A stretch of DNA of 64,000 nt from Salegentibacter salarius (GTDB lineage Bacteria; Bacteroidota; Bacteroidia; Flavobacteriales; Flavobacteriaceae): positions 23,286 to 87,285 of the forward strand of contig NZ_FVZF01000012.1 in NCBI RefSeq assembly GCF_900168265.1. The letters are read 5' to 3'. Position 1 is the stretch's first letter. The number at the start of each line of letters is the position of its first letter. The notes beneath the pieces were generated by a model that was given only the letters and a program-made list of their open reading frames with translations, made no database searches and had not been told where the DNA came from. Positions 17,160 to 25,666 of this stretch are shown piece after piece. The position numbers and the translations under genes were made by a program.

Positions 17160-17702
17160 TTATTTTTCGATTTTAACCTTATAATTTTCCAGTAAATGCA
17201 CATATTCTTCTGAAGAAAAATCGGTTTCATGGAATTCTTTTTTCCGGTTCAGCTTCATCTTATTTCGTTTTATACTTTTCGCAAAACGCCGTATATCGTG
17301 ATCGTTGGTGAGAATAAGCCCGGGCACCTGTAAAGACTTTCCATCTTCATCTTTGGCAACCATGGTGAAATAAGACGAATTACAATGTTTTATCTCGCCG
17401 GTCCTAATATTTTCGGCTTCAACACGAATCCCAATTACCATAGAACTATTACCCACGTAATTTACCGAAGCCTTCATAGTTACTAATTCGCCAATTTCTA
17501 TGGGTTTCAGGAAATCTACGGTATCCACACTAGCGGTTACACAATAGGCGCCAGAATGCTTAGATGCGCAGGCAAAAGCAATGCGGTCCATAAGAGACAG
17601 CACATAACCTCCGTGAATTTTTCCGTTGAAATTTGAATGAGAAGGCAGCATTAATTCTGAAATGTCTACCTGGGAATCTTTTACATGTTTAAAATGAGTC
17701 AT
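17160..17702 (-). CDS. Hotdog-fold acyl-CoA thioesterase (YciA/BACH-like)
   Basis: This 180-residue protein has the family core HSNFNGKIHGGYVLSLMDRI, with the catalytic Asn/His-Gly-Gly region and the active-site Asp in LMDRIAF. TASVDTVDFLKPIEIGELV follows. It hydrolyses acyl-CoAs to free acid and CoA. The C-terminal ~50 residues are basic and lie outside the core. It is fourth in a tightly spaced operon (3 nt after the preceding gene, 8 nt before the transporter gene). A CoA-ester hydrolase next to an organic-anion transporter could be functionally linked; that is inference. Confidence 0.92.
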   Translation of the reverse strand: MTHFKHVKDSQVDISELMLPSHSNFNGKIHGGYVLSLMDRIAFACASKHSGAYCVTASVDTVDFLKPIEIGELVTMKASVNYVGNSSMVIGIRVEAENIRTGEIKHCNSSYFTMVAKDEDGKSLQVPGLILTNDHDIRRFAKSIKRNKMKLNRKKEFHETDFSSEEYVHLLENYKVKIEK

Positions 17703-17705
17703 AGT

Positions 17706-18074
17706 TTATCTATCTCTAAAGTGAGGGGATTGAGCTTCTTCTACTTCGGTTATAAAATATTTGGTATCGCCCCAAAAGAAAAAGGTGGCGTAGCGTTCCA
17801 TATATTTCAACCTTACGTAATTGCCTTCGTTTTCCTGCAGGGCTTCAATGGCTTCCTGGTTATTATCTAAAACTGAAAATTGAAAGATTTGAGCGCCGCT
17901 AATTCCCTGGCTAATTTCGCCTTCCCAGGTTTTTGAAATAACCCCTTTTTTACTGAATTTTATAAGTTCACCACTTCTAGTACCTTCACTATAAGGCACA
18001 AAATAGATAAAGGCAAACCAGGCGATAAAGAGTAATACTATTACTCCCAAAATGCCAAAAAGCGTTTTTTTCAT
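17706..18074 (-). CDS. Membrane-anchored small protein of unknown function
   Basis: This 122-residue protein has one N-terminal transmembrane helix (about 5-28). A small beta-rich domain follows (SGELIKFSKKGVISKTWEGE, later FQFSVLDNNQEAIEALQENEG and FFFWGDTKYFITEV). Similar flavobacterial proteins are sometimes labelled 6-phosphogluconate dehydrogenase, but nothing here supports such an enzyme. It is spaced 6 nt from the serine hydrolase gene upstream and 3 nt from the thioesterase gene downstream, so it belongs to the same operon. Confidence 0.8.
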   Translation of the reverse strand: MKKTLFGILGVIVLLFIAWFAFIYFVPYSEGTRSGELIKFSKKGVISKTWEGEISQGISGAQIFQFSVLDNNQEAIEALQENEGNYVRLKYMERYATFFFWGDTKYFITEVEEAQSPHFRDR

Positions 18075-18080
18075 ATTTAT

Positions 18081-19223
18081 TTAATTATAAATTTTTTGAA
18101 CAAATTCTTCTACTTTAGAAGGTTCAAGCCAACGAGTAATAATAACCAGTTTTTCCTTACGGTCTACAATAATAAAATTTCCGCCGAAACCTGCCGCATA
18201 AAAAATGTCTTTATCTACCTTCTCCCATTGACGTGGTCCATCGGCATTAAGCCACCACATATAACCGTAGTTCTCATTTGGAATAGAAGGCTGTACTGCT
18301 TCTTCAATAAGTTTTTCTGAAATTAATTGTTTGCCATCCCAGTTTCCGTTATTCATAAATAGCAAACCAAAACGTGCCATATCTTCGGTATTGATAAACA
18401 TTCCGCCGCCGGAATGCCCGCCACCGCTTACCGATTGTATTTTGAAACCGTCTATGGTAGTCCAGGAATTTTCGTAGCCAAACCACCGCCAGGTTGAGGA
18501 TGCATTAATAGGATCCATAATTTCTTCTTTTAAAACGCTGGGAAGAGGTTTTCTAAATACGTTTAATAAAGAATAAGCAAGCACATTCACCCGAACATCG
18601 TTGTATTTAAAATGCGTTCCGGGTTCATTAAGGTTTCGATTTCGCCAGTCATCTATTCCACCTTCTTTTGGTGGTCTATCGGCCCAATCGTAAGAACCCC
18701 AAAGTTCTCCGCTCCAATCGGAGTTTTGTTGTAGTAAATGTTTCCAGGTAATTTTGGAATTATGTTCACCTTCAAAAGTATCGTCCCATACGTAATTGAT
18801 CACAGGATCTTCAAAATCGGCGATCAGGTTTTTGTCTAAAGCAAGCAGAGCAGTAGTAGAAAGAAAACTTTTGGTGACGCTAAATGTCATATCTACCCGT
18901 TTGATATCTCCCCATTTTGCGACGAGGTAGCCGTCTTTTAAGATCATTCCCGCCGGGCCACCGCGTCTTTTGGTAGGTCCTAAAATTTCGTGATAAGGTT
19001 CGTGTTGAAATCCTTTTAGAATAGCCTGTCTTAGATCTTTTGATTCTGAATATTCGTTTGCTTTAGCGAACTCAACAGCATCAGTGAAATCTAAATTATA
19101 AGCAGCCGCTTCTTTTTCCTGCCAGGCTCCACTTGCCGGGAAATAGATTTCCTGCGCAGAAATGTTCAGCGTAAAAAAGCTGATTAATAAAAGCTTGAAA
19201 ATTGATCTTTTAACTACTTGCAT
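18081..19223 (-). CDS. Beta-lactamase-fold (class C-like) serine hydrolase, secreted
   Basis: I chose the ATG at 19223 because it starts a signal peptide (MQVVKRSIFKLLLISFFTLN, ending ISAQ) and leaves one base after the rmuC stop. The longer frame from 19262 would overlap rmuC. The product is 380 residues. SxxK is SVTK (Ser115, Lys118). The YxN-type motif is Y207-N-D209, so the usual Asn is Asp. HSGGGMF likely serves as the third, K/HxG motif. It probably acts in the periplasm as an esterase or D-amino-acid peptidase rather than a true lactamase. Confidence 0.9.
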   Translation of the reverse strand: MQVVKRSIFKLLLISFFTLNISAQEIYFPASGAWQEKEAAAYNLDFTDAVEFAKANEYSESKDLRQAILKGFQHEPYHEILGPTKRRGGPAGMILKDGYLVAKWGDIKRVDMTFSVTKSFLSTTALLALDKNLIADFEDPVINYVWDDTFEGEHNSKITWKHLLQQNSDWSGELWGSYDWADRPPKEGGIDDWRNRNLNEPGTHFKYNDVRVNVLAYSLLNVFRKPLPSVLKEEIMDPINASSTWRWFGYENSWTTIDGFKIQSVSGGGHSGGGMFINTEDMARFGLLFMNNGNWDGKQLISEKLIEEAVQPSIPNENYGYMWWLNADGPRQWEKVDKDIFYAAGFGGNFIIVDRKEKLVIITRWLEPSKVEEFVQKIYN

Positions 19224-19224
19224 A

Positions 19225-20631
19225 TTAATTAAGGGTTTTATCTTCTTCAATTGGATCCTCATCTATCGCTGATAACATTTTAGGATCAATTTGTTTGCTG
19301 GCTTTAGCGCCTAGCTTTTTGAGTTTTTCTACCCGTCTAAGTAGATTTCCTTTGCCGGTAAGCTTTTTCATGGCGCCCTCGTAAGAATTTTGAACGGTTC
19401 CCAGCTGCCTACCAATTTTTGTAAGTTCTTCAGTTAAGGCAGTAAAAGAATCGTATAAAGCACCGGCCTGGGTTGCAATAGCAATGGCATTCTGTTTTTG
19501 TTTCTCGTTTTGCCACATGCTGTCTATGGTTTTTAAAACTGCGAGTAGAGTAGTAGGCGTAACAATAATAATATTCTTGTCAAAAGCTTCAGAATATAAG
19601 CCCGGGTATTCATTGGAAGCTACCGCAAAAGCGGCTTCAATTGGTATAAAAAGCAAGACAAAATCTGGGCTTTCCATCTGGTATAACTGGTGGTAGTTTT
19701 TACCACCCAGTTCGTTCACTCGATTGCGAATAGCGGTAAGATGATTTTTTAAATGTTGTTTTCTTTCAACTTCTTCGGTTTCATTACTATAGCGTTCGTA
19801 GGCGTTTAGCGAGACTTTAGAATCTACGATCATCTTTTTGTCGCCCGGGAGATTAATTACCACATCGGGCAAAACCCGGTTTCCGTCGGCATTGGTAAAA
19901 CTTTGCTGAACGCTATATTCACTACCTTTCTGAAGGCCGCTGCGTTCCAGCACCCGTTCCAGTATCATTTCTCCCCAATTTCCCTGGGTTTTGGTATCGC
20001 CTTTAAGTGCTTTGGTAAGGTTCGTGGCTTCTTTGCTCATTTGCTCATTGAGTTCCTTTAAACCAATTATTTGCTGACGCAACATCGCGTGGCGGTCTAT
20101 GCTTTCTTTATTTCCTTCTTCAATACGTTTTTCAAAATGCAGAATCTTCTCCTGTAATGGATTTAATATATTCTGAATATTCTCTTTATTCTGAAGTGTG
20201 AATTTTTCAGATTTTTGCTCCAGGATCTTATTGGCCAGGTTTTCAAATTCTTTTTCAAATTTTTCCTGAAGTTGTTCAACCTCGGCTTTTTGTTCTTTAT
20301 TTCTAAGTTCTAGATTTTCAAATTCGGCATTTCTCTTAGTGAGTTCGTTGCTTAAAAAATCTTTTTCCCGGCGTATTTCTTCCCGTTCCTTTTCTAGTTT
20401 TTCAGTTTGAAGTTGTGCGCTATTTTTTAAATCTAATACTTCAGATTTAAAATTATTTAAATTATTGTTTAGTTGAGACTTAAGATCTTCTACCTGTAGT
20501 GATAGTTGATTATTTTTTTCCTGTAAAATAGCTTCGGTATTTTTGCTTTTTAAACTTGAAATAAGTTTTCCGAAATAGAGTCCTATAATAAGAGCCGCAA
20601 AAATTAAAGCGATGAGTAAATAATCGTTCAT
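19225..20631 (-). CDS. rmuC: RmuC family DNA recombination protein
   Basis: This 468-residue protein has an N-terminal transmembrane helix (about 4-22), a long coiled coil (about 28-165), and the RmuC domain (about 195-420). Recognisable segments are TQGNWGEMILERVLERSGLQ, PDVVINLPGDKKMIVDSKVS, MESPDFVLLFIPIEAAF and TPTTLLAVLKTI. RmuC limits recombination at inverted repeats and is related to restriction-endonuclease-like folds. It is the first gene of the five-gene minus-strand operon ending at 16177. The gap to the GH114-like gene upstream is 93 nt. Confidence 0.95.
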   Translation of the reverse strand: MNDYLLIALIFAALIIGLYFGKLISSLKSKNTEAILQEKNNQLSLQVEDLKSQLNNNLNNFKSEVLDLKNSAQLQTEKLEKEREEIRREKDFLSNELTKRNAEFENLELRNKEQKAEVEQLQEKFEKEFENLANKILEQKSEKFTLQNKENIQNILNPLQEKILHFEKRIEEGNKESIDRHAMLRQQIIGLKELNEQMSKEATNLTKALKGDTKTQGNWGEMILERVLERSGLQKGSEYSVQQSFTNADGNRVLPDVVINLPGDKKMIVDSKVSLNAYERYSNETEEVERKQHLKNHLTAIRNRVNELGGKNYHQLYQMESPDFVLLFIPIEAAFAVASNEYPGLYSEAFDKNIIIVTPTTLLAVLKTIDSMWQNEKQKQNAIAIATQAGALYDSFTALTEELTKIGRQLGTVQNSYEGAMKKLTGKGNLLRRVEKLKKLGAKASKQIDPKMLSAIDEDPIEEDKTLN

Positions 20632-20724
20632 TGAGAAATAGCAGTTTCCTCAAAGATACTTATTTGCTGGAATTGTTCTAAAATTCCAGGCTTAGTTTGG
20701 TGGAAAATTTAATGGGGCAGTGAA

Positions 20725-21696
20725 TTATTTTTTTTCTTCAAAATATTGAAAAGCGTCTATAATATCCAGATAAATACCGTCAAAATTAGCATTTACAATT
20801 TTACTTAGGTAAGAGTTTTCATTTCTGTAAATAAGATTTTTCCAATCTTCGTTCCAATAGGCTATTTTAAAATTCCCAGCCCATTGTGGGTTTTCTTCCA
20901 CCAGCCAGCCAGGATGATTGCTGTTCCAGGTCTCTTCCCAGTAATACCGGTAATCCTCCGCTTCCCCAATAGACATATATGCGATTACAAGGCGATCACC
21001 GCCGTTCTTCTTCTTTTTTAACTGCTGGATTTCTTCAGCGGTAAAAGTCTCTTCGTTAAAAAACAGATCTAAAATAATAAGGTCGTAATTGGTAAAAGCA
21101 AGTTCAGAAATGAGTTCCTGTTTGCTGGGATATTCAGCGTAGTTAAGAATGTATAGAAAGTTTTTAACCTCTGAAAGCTTATTTATATCTGCTTTGTTTT
21201 CGTTATAAATTGGAGCGCTGGGAATTATATCTAATTCTCTTCTGGGCGCAGCAAAAGAAATATAATTATTCTCTTCATTAAGACTGTAAGAACGCTCAAT
21301 GAATTCCGGAGTTTTACAATAATCTGTTACCAGTACTTTTTTACCACTGCTTTTTGCCGAATCCAGGTGTTTTTTCAAATAAATATTATCTGGAGTGGGT
21401 GTAGGTTTATTGAATTCGGGATAACCATAAAAGAGATCTTCCTGTCCCACCGCGTCTATAGCGTCTAAATAATCTACTGCGGGAAGTTCGTTTTCCTGGA
21501 ATATAAGTTCGATTCCATTTTGAGGAATAACCAGGAAATTTGAATTTTCAGCTTTAGCAGTTTCACTTATTTCAATCACGAAATTCCGCATTTCATTCCG
21601 ATAATCTATGGTGTCTTCCATATCCTGGGCGGTATTTTCCTGGCAGGAAAACAATAAGCAGCAAAGAATAAAGCAGGGAATGCGGAGTAAATTCAT
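20725..21696 (-). CDS. Lipoprotein related to endo-alpha-1,4-polygalactosaminidase (GH114/TM1410)
   Basis: This 323-residue lipoprotein has the signal MNLLRIPCFILCCLLFSC, Cys18. It carries a TIM-barrel domain of the TM1410/GH114 type: FLYILNYAEYPSKQELI, YDLIILDLFF, RLVIAYMSIGEAEDYRYYW, AYWNEDWKNLIY and NFDGIYLDIIDAFQYF, where conserved acids are the probable catalytic residues. Such enzymes cleave galactosamine-containing exopolysaccharide, as in PelA. It lacks an acidic motif after the Cys, so it probably stays on the periplasmic side. The divergent neighbour is a YaiO-like barrel, a plausible polysaccharide partner. Confidence 0.87.
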   Translation of the reverse strand: MNLLRIPCFILCCLLFSCQENTAQDMEDTIDYRNEMRNFVIEISETAKAENSNFLVIPQNGIELIFQENELPAVDYLDAIDAVGQEDLFYGYPEFNKPTPTPDNIYLKKHLDSAKSSGKKVLVTDYCKTPEFIERSYSLNEENNYISFAAPRRELDIIPSAPIYNENKADINKLSEVKNFLYILNYAEYPSKQELISELAFTNYDLIILDLFFNEETFTAEEIQQLKKKKNGGDRLVIAYMSIGEAEDYRYYWEETWNSNHPGWLVEENPQWAGNFKIAYWNEDWKNLIYRNENSYLSKIVNANFDGIYLDIIDAFQYFEEKK

Positions 21697-21796
21697 TTAA
21701 ATATTCAAATTTCACACAAAGGTATATGAAATTGGAAAATGATAATTTTTTGATTTGATAAATTTTTATCTTAAAGACTATATTTTTTTAGTCTAA

Positions 21797-23164
21797 TTGG
21801 TAATTCATTTGAAATTTTTCAAAAGGGAATTACTGGAAATAGATAGCTGTAGAGAAGACCTTAAACCTTTAGCTCCCACAATTGCTTATACCTATGCCGG
21901 GCAGGGAAGTTTTAGAAAAGCACTGGAATGGTCTGCCTGCGCAAAAGATTTTCCTTTGGTAGAAAGAATGCAGTGGTTTTATGCGCTAAAAAATTATGAA
22001 GAAGTAGAACGTTTATACGCGAATTATTCCGAAAAAAACAATCCAGAAGAAAAAGAAGCTATCCAGTCATTTATGGCCGAATACTATATGGGCCGCGGAG
22101 ATATTGTTACCGCCTGGAAAATAGCCTCTAAATTACCTAATTCAACCAATAAAGAGAGATTAAGAACACAGCTTAACAAAGACGTTATTTATTTAAGTTC
22201 TGAACAAAAACGGCTATTGTTAAACGAATATCCATCGCTTTTTTACCCAGAAATTGCTGCGCAAATAAAGCAAGATCTCAGAATTACAGAGGGTGATTTT
22301 CTTAGAATAGGAAGCAATATTATTAGTGATAGGTTAGATCCTACTTCTTTTGGGACAGAAGCTACTTATGGACTTCGGGATAAGAAACTGCATCAGCATC
22401 AATTTGGTTTGAGCCAGTATAAAGCTTACGCAATTCCTTTTCAGGAGGAATTTGAAAATAATATAGATGAACATTTATACGGCTTAATTTACAGGTTTAA
22501 ATCGCGTGAAAGAATAGAAAAGCTTAATTATGGTTTTGGCACTCGGCTGGAGTTTAAGGAAGCCGGGAAGGCTTACCTTCATTTGCAGGCTTCAGCTTCT
22601 ATAGCAAAAGATAGTTTGTATAGTTCATTTCAAATTTCCAGGAAACCGGCTATTACAGGGCCCGCTTACGCCCTGGATATTTATCAAATCCAATTAAATA
22701 TTTACGAAGAACTTCAGTTTAAAGAAAAATTTCAGGCTGTTTTCTACCTGGAAGGAAATCATTATAGTGACGATGTGCAAGATGTACAGGCTTTAACCAG
22801 TATTTCTATGGATATTAAGCTGAATAAAAGATCGAAATTCAGACCTTATTCTGAATTTTCTGGAATGCTCGGAAATTCCAGCAGACCCGACGGTTATCCT
22901 TACTGGACCTTAGATGAGCGCTTGTATGGTGGAATGGGTGTTGCTTATGAATATAAGAATAAACAGAACTTTTGGAAGATTAATCTGGATGCCGGATATT
23001 TTCTGGATACTTTTTCTGATGAGTTTCAGCGCTATCGCGGGAACGTGGTATGGCCGGTTTCAAAATACCTTCATTTTAATGCCCAGGCTGAATTTTACAC
23101 GCTGAAAAATTTCTATTCCAACAATTTTACCTTCGGTCTAAAATATTTTCTAAAAGATAACTAG
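21797..23164 (+). pseudogene. YaiO-like outer-membrane barrel gene, probably N-terminally truncated
   Basis: The open frame gives 455 residues. The first ~150 are helical and TPR-like (AYTYAGQGSFRKALEWSACA; MAEYYMGRGDIVTAWKIASK). The last ~260 form a YaiO-type 12-strand-like beta-barrel ending in FTFGLKYFLKDN. The only usable start is TTG at 21797, directly after an in-frame TAA (21794-21796), and there is no signal peptide although barrels need one. The upstream 100 nt do not encode one in any frame I can see. I read it as a gene that lost its 5' end; an uncommon start with unusual targeting is the alternative. The stop overlaps that of the ABC ATPase gene. Confidence 0.65.
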
Positions 23165-23955
23165 GGATTTATTTTAAAAGAAGCTGAAGCTTTATCGAAA
23201 ATGATTAAACCTTCAGGAAAAACAGTAGAGAATGCTCCGGATTCCAGGAGTTCTTTTGGAGAACCCGTGGTAACTTTTTTATTCTGCATGAGAATAATCT
23301 TATCGCAAAGTTGAATGGCAAGATTTATTTCGTGAGAAGCGAAAACAATGGCTTTATTAGTTTTTCGGGTAAGCTTTTTTAGCAATTTAAGCACATAAGC
23401 TTTATGGTACAGATCTAAGTGCGTGGTAGGTTCGTCTAAGATAACCAAAGGCGTGTTTTGAGCAATGGCACGAGCTATCAATACTTTTTGTAATTGCCCA
23501 TCGCTTAACTCGTAGCATTTCTTGTTTTGCAAATCTTCAATCCCAACATTTTGCAGGGATTTTTTAATTTGTCGTAGATCGTTTTTGCTTAGGCGGCCAA
23601 TCCAGTTGGTATAAGGTTGCCGACCAAGAGCAACCAGTTCAAAAACACTTAAATTTTTAGAAATGGGTTGTTCGGTAAGTACAAGACTCACTAGAGAAGC
23701 TAGTTCTAAAGAATCAATTTGCTGAATTTGTTCATTTTTAACCAGGACTTTTCCCTTTAGCGCATCCTGAACTCCGCTTAAGGTGCGTAAAAACGTAGAT
23801 TTTCCAACACCATTTACACCTATAACCGCAACCAGTTCTCCCTGGTTTACTTCAATATCAATAGCTTCAGCGATAATGGTTTTTTCAGTTTTAGTACTGT
23901 AACCAATATCCAGATTAATCGTCTTCAGGATGCTATGTTGTTCGGGTTGATCCAC
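23161..23955 (-). CDS. ABC transporter ATPase, BtuD/FecE family (B12 uptake by context)
   Basis: This 264-residue protein has Walker A GVNGVGKST (46-54), signature LSDGQ (150-154), Walker B LVILDEP (170-176) and a switch His in FASHEIN. The start is GTG, 2 nt after the permease stop. It would energise the FecCD-type permease encoded upstream. FecE-family ATPases serve B12, haem or siderophores. The adjacent cobalamin riboswitch, BtuB-like and BtuG-like genes favour B12. The last codon shares bases with the convergent YaiO-like gene (CTAG serves both stops). Confidence 0.92.
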   Translation of the reverse strand: MDQPEQHSILKTINLDIGYSTKTEKTIIAEAIDIEVNQGELVAVIGVNGVGKSTFLRTLSGVQDALKGKVLVKNEQIQQIDSLELASLVSLVLTEQPISKNLSVFELVALGRQPYTNWIGRLSKNDLRQIKKSLQNVGIEDLQNKKCYELSDGQLQKVLIARAIAQNTPLVILDEPTTHLDLYHKAYVLKLLKKLTRKTNKAIVFASHEINLAIQLCDKIILMQNKKVTTGSPKELLESGAFSTVFPEGLIIFDKASASFKINP

Positions 23956-23957
23956 TT

Positions 23958-24989
23958 TCAGAATAAAAATTTACGTTTACGAACCAATAGCCAAATTACT
24001 ACAGGTGCTCCAATTAACGAAGTTATGGCATTTATGGGTAAAGTATATTCCTGTCCCGGTAATTGAGCCGCAATATCGCAAATAAGCATTAGTGCCGATC
24101 CTCCCAAAATAACGGCCGGAACCAAAATTCTATGATTATTTACCGGGATTACCTGCCTTATTAAATGCGGAACCGCTAAACCTACAAAAGCAATTGGGCC
24201 GGCAAAAGCGGTAATACTCCCGGCAAGTAAGCTGGTAGCAATAATAATTATAAGTCGGTTTCTTGGTATGCTCACGCCAAGGCTTTTGGCATATTGTTCA
24301 CCAAGAAGTAGGGTGTCAAGATTTTTTATGCAGGAAATAGCCAGGACCAATCCCACTAACCAAAACATTGCCAGTATGCCAACTTCATTCCAGGAAAGAT
24401 CGCCTAAACTCCCAAAAGACCAGAAAATATATTGTTGTAATTGCGCTGCGGGACTAAAGTAGGAAAGAACACTGACTACTGCTGCAGTTAAGCTGGCAAA
24501 CATCAGTCCGATTATTAAAATAGCCATGGTATCTCTAAGTCTTATTGAAGCTAGCATTACCGCAAGAAGCACCAATAAGCTTCCCAGGCTGGAGGCGACA
24601 ACGAGGCTCCATTTAGATAATAAAATTCCGGCAAAAGCACCTCCAAAAACAGAAGCTCCCATTATTACAATGGCAACGCCCAAACTGGCACCGCTGCTTA
24701 AGCCCAAAACATAAGGTCCTGCCAACGGATTTCGAAAAAGGGTTTGCATTAATAATCCGCTAATGGCAAGTCCGGAGCCGGTTATTATTGCGGTGATTGC
24801 CTTTGGTAATCGATATTCAACAATTATATACCGCCAGGTTTCTTTAGAAACTTCCAGGTTGAAAATTGAAGCAAAAACATCTTTAAATGGAATATTTACC
24901 GAACCCAAACTTATATTTAAGAACCCAAGAACAATTACTCCTAGAAAAAGGAGCAAAAGCGGGACAACGTATTTCTGGGACTGCAACAA
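23958..24989 (-). CDS. ABC transporter permease, BtuC/FecCD family (B12 uptake by context)
   Basis: This 343-residue protein has about ten transmembrane helices. FecCD hallmarks are GSGLAISGLLMQTLFRNPLA near residue 70, GPYVLGLSSGASLG, and GPIAFVGLAVPHLIRQ (270s), which includes the coupling segment touching the ATPase. The start is TTG (24989 or 24986); an in-frame stop lies four codons upstream and no ATG is available before the first helix. The missing ATG sits right beside the downstream edge of the toxin-antitoxin module, which may have displaced the original start. Substrate assignment rests on the locus. Confidence 0.9.
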   Translation of the reverse strand: MLQSQKYVVPLLLLFLGVIVLGFLNISLGSVNIPFKDVFASIFNLEVSKETWRYIIVEYRLPKAITAIITGSGLAISGLLMQTLFRNPLAGPYVLGLSSGASLGVAIVIMGASVFGGAFAGILLSKWSLVVASSLGSLLVLLAVMLASIRLRDTMAILIIGLMFASLTAAVVSVLSYFSPAAQLQQYIFWSFGSLGDLSWNEVGILAMFWLVGLVLAISCIKNLDTLLLGEQYAKSLGVSIPRNRLIIIIATSLLAGSITAFAGPIAFVGLAVPHLIRQVIPVNNHRILVPAVILGGSALMLICDIAAQLPGQEYTLPINAITSLIGAPVVIWLLVRKRKFLF

Positions 24990-25065
24990 GGCCGATTATT
25001 TATTTCGGTGTAAATATCTGAAATAAAATGAGGAGATAAAATTAAAGAAGAATGATAATGGAATA

Positions 25066-25413
25066 TTAGCTAATATCCATAATTATGAGAAGGTTTTCTT
25101 TTAATTTTTCAGAAGTCTGGGACGAAACCTTACCAATTTTTTTGACTAATCTTTTATTATCTATTGCTCTTAACTGATCTACCATAATATCACAATCTTT
25201 AGTGAGTTTTGCTGTGCCCTTTGGCAAGTGAACACGAAGAATATCAACATCTTTTTGAACATTTGTTGTAAGCGGACAAATTAAAGTGGAGGGATGATTA
25301 GAAGAATTCAATAAATTGGTTTGAATTATTATAACGGGTCTTTTTTTGCCAGCTTCGGTGCCAACCCGTGGATTTAAATCTGCTATCCAAATTTCAAATT
25401 GATTAATTTTCAT
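25066..25413 (-). CDS. MazF/PemK-like type II toxin
   Basis: This 115-residue protein opens MKINQFEIWIADLNPRVGTE then AGKKRPVIIIQTNLLN, the MazF/PemK beta-barrel start with the GxExxKxRPVxIIQ motif. It also has a TxxCPLTT segment and the helix region DIMVDQLRAIDNKRLVKKIG. Such toxins are ribosome-independent mRNA endoribonucleases. It overlaps the antitoxin gene by 11 nt. It is embedded, in the same direction, between the binding-protein and permease genes of the B12 transporter. Confidence 0.92.
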   Translation of the reverse strand: MKINQFEIWIADLNPRVGTEAGKKRPVIIIQTNLLNSSNHPSTLICPLTTNVQKDVDILRVHLPKGTAKLTKDCDIMVDQLRAIDNKRLVKKIGKVSSQTSEKLKENLLIIMDIS

Positions 25414-25639
25414 AATCTATCTCCTCGAAATCCTTCAATACATTCATCGATTCCTTCTTAACCAAATATGATTCATCCTTAAGTTTTTGCGCTAAAAGTT
25501 TTCTGTTTTGATGAATATTATAATATTCGATAGCCTCGTTTATATAATTTTCTGTAGATTTCTTCAGTTCTGAAGATAATTTTTCAGTTTCTTCAAACAC
25601 AGATTCTTTTATATTTATAGAAATAGTTTTCATTTTCAA
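25403..25639 (-). CDS. Antitoxin of the MazF-like pair
   Basis: This 78-residue protein starts at either of two Met codons (MKMKTISINIKE). It has a beta-strand then helix pattern at the N-terminus (TISINIKESVFEETEKLSSE) consistent with a ribbon-helix-helix DNA-binding fold. Its acidic C-terminus (NVLKDFEEIDYEN) is suited to wrapping the toxin. The 11-nt overlap with the toxin gene is typical of coupled translation. It begins 27 nt after the binding-protein gene ends. Confidence 0.85.
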   Translation of the reverse strand: MKMKTISINIKESVFEETEKLSSELKKSTENYINEAIEYYNIHQNRKLLAQKLKDESYLVKKESMNVLKDFEEIDYEN

Positions 25640-25666
25640 TACCTTAGCTTTTAAAGATAAATAATT

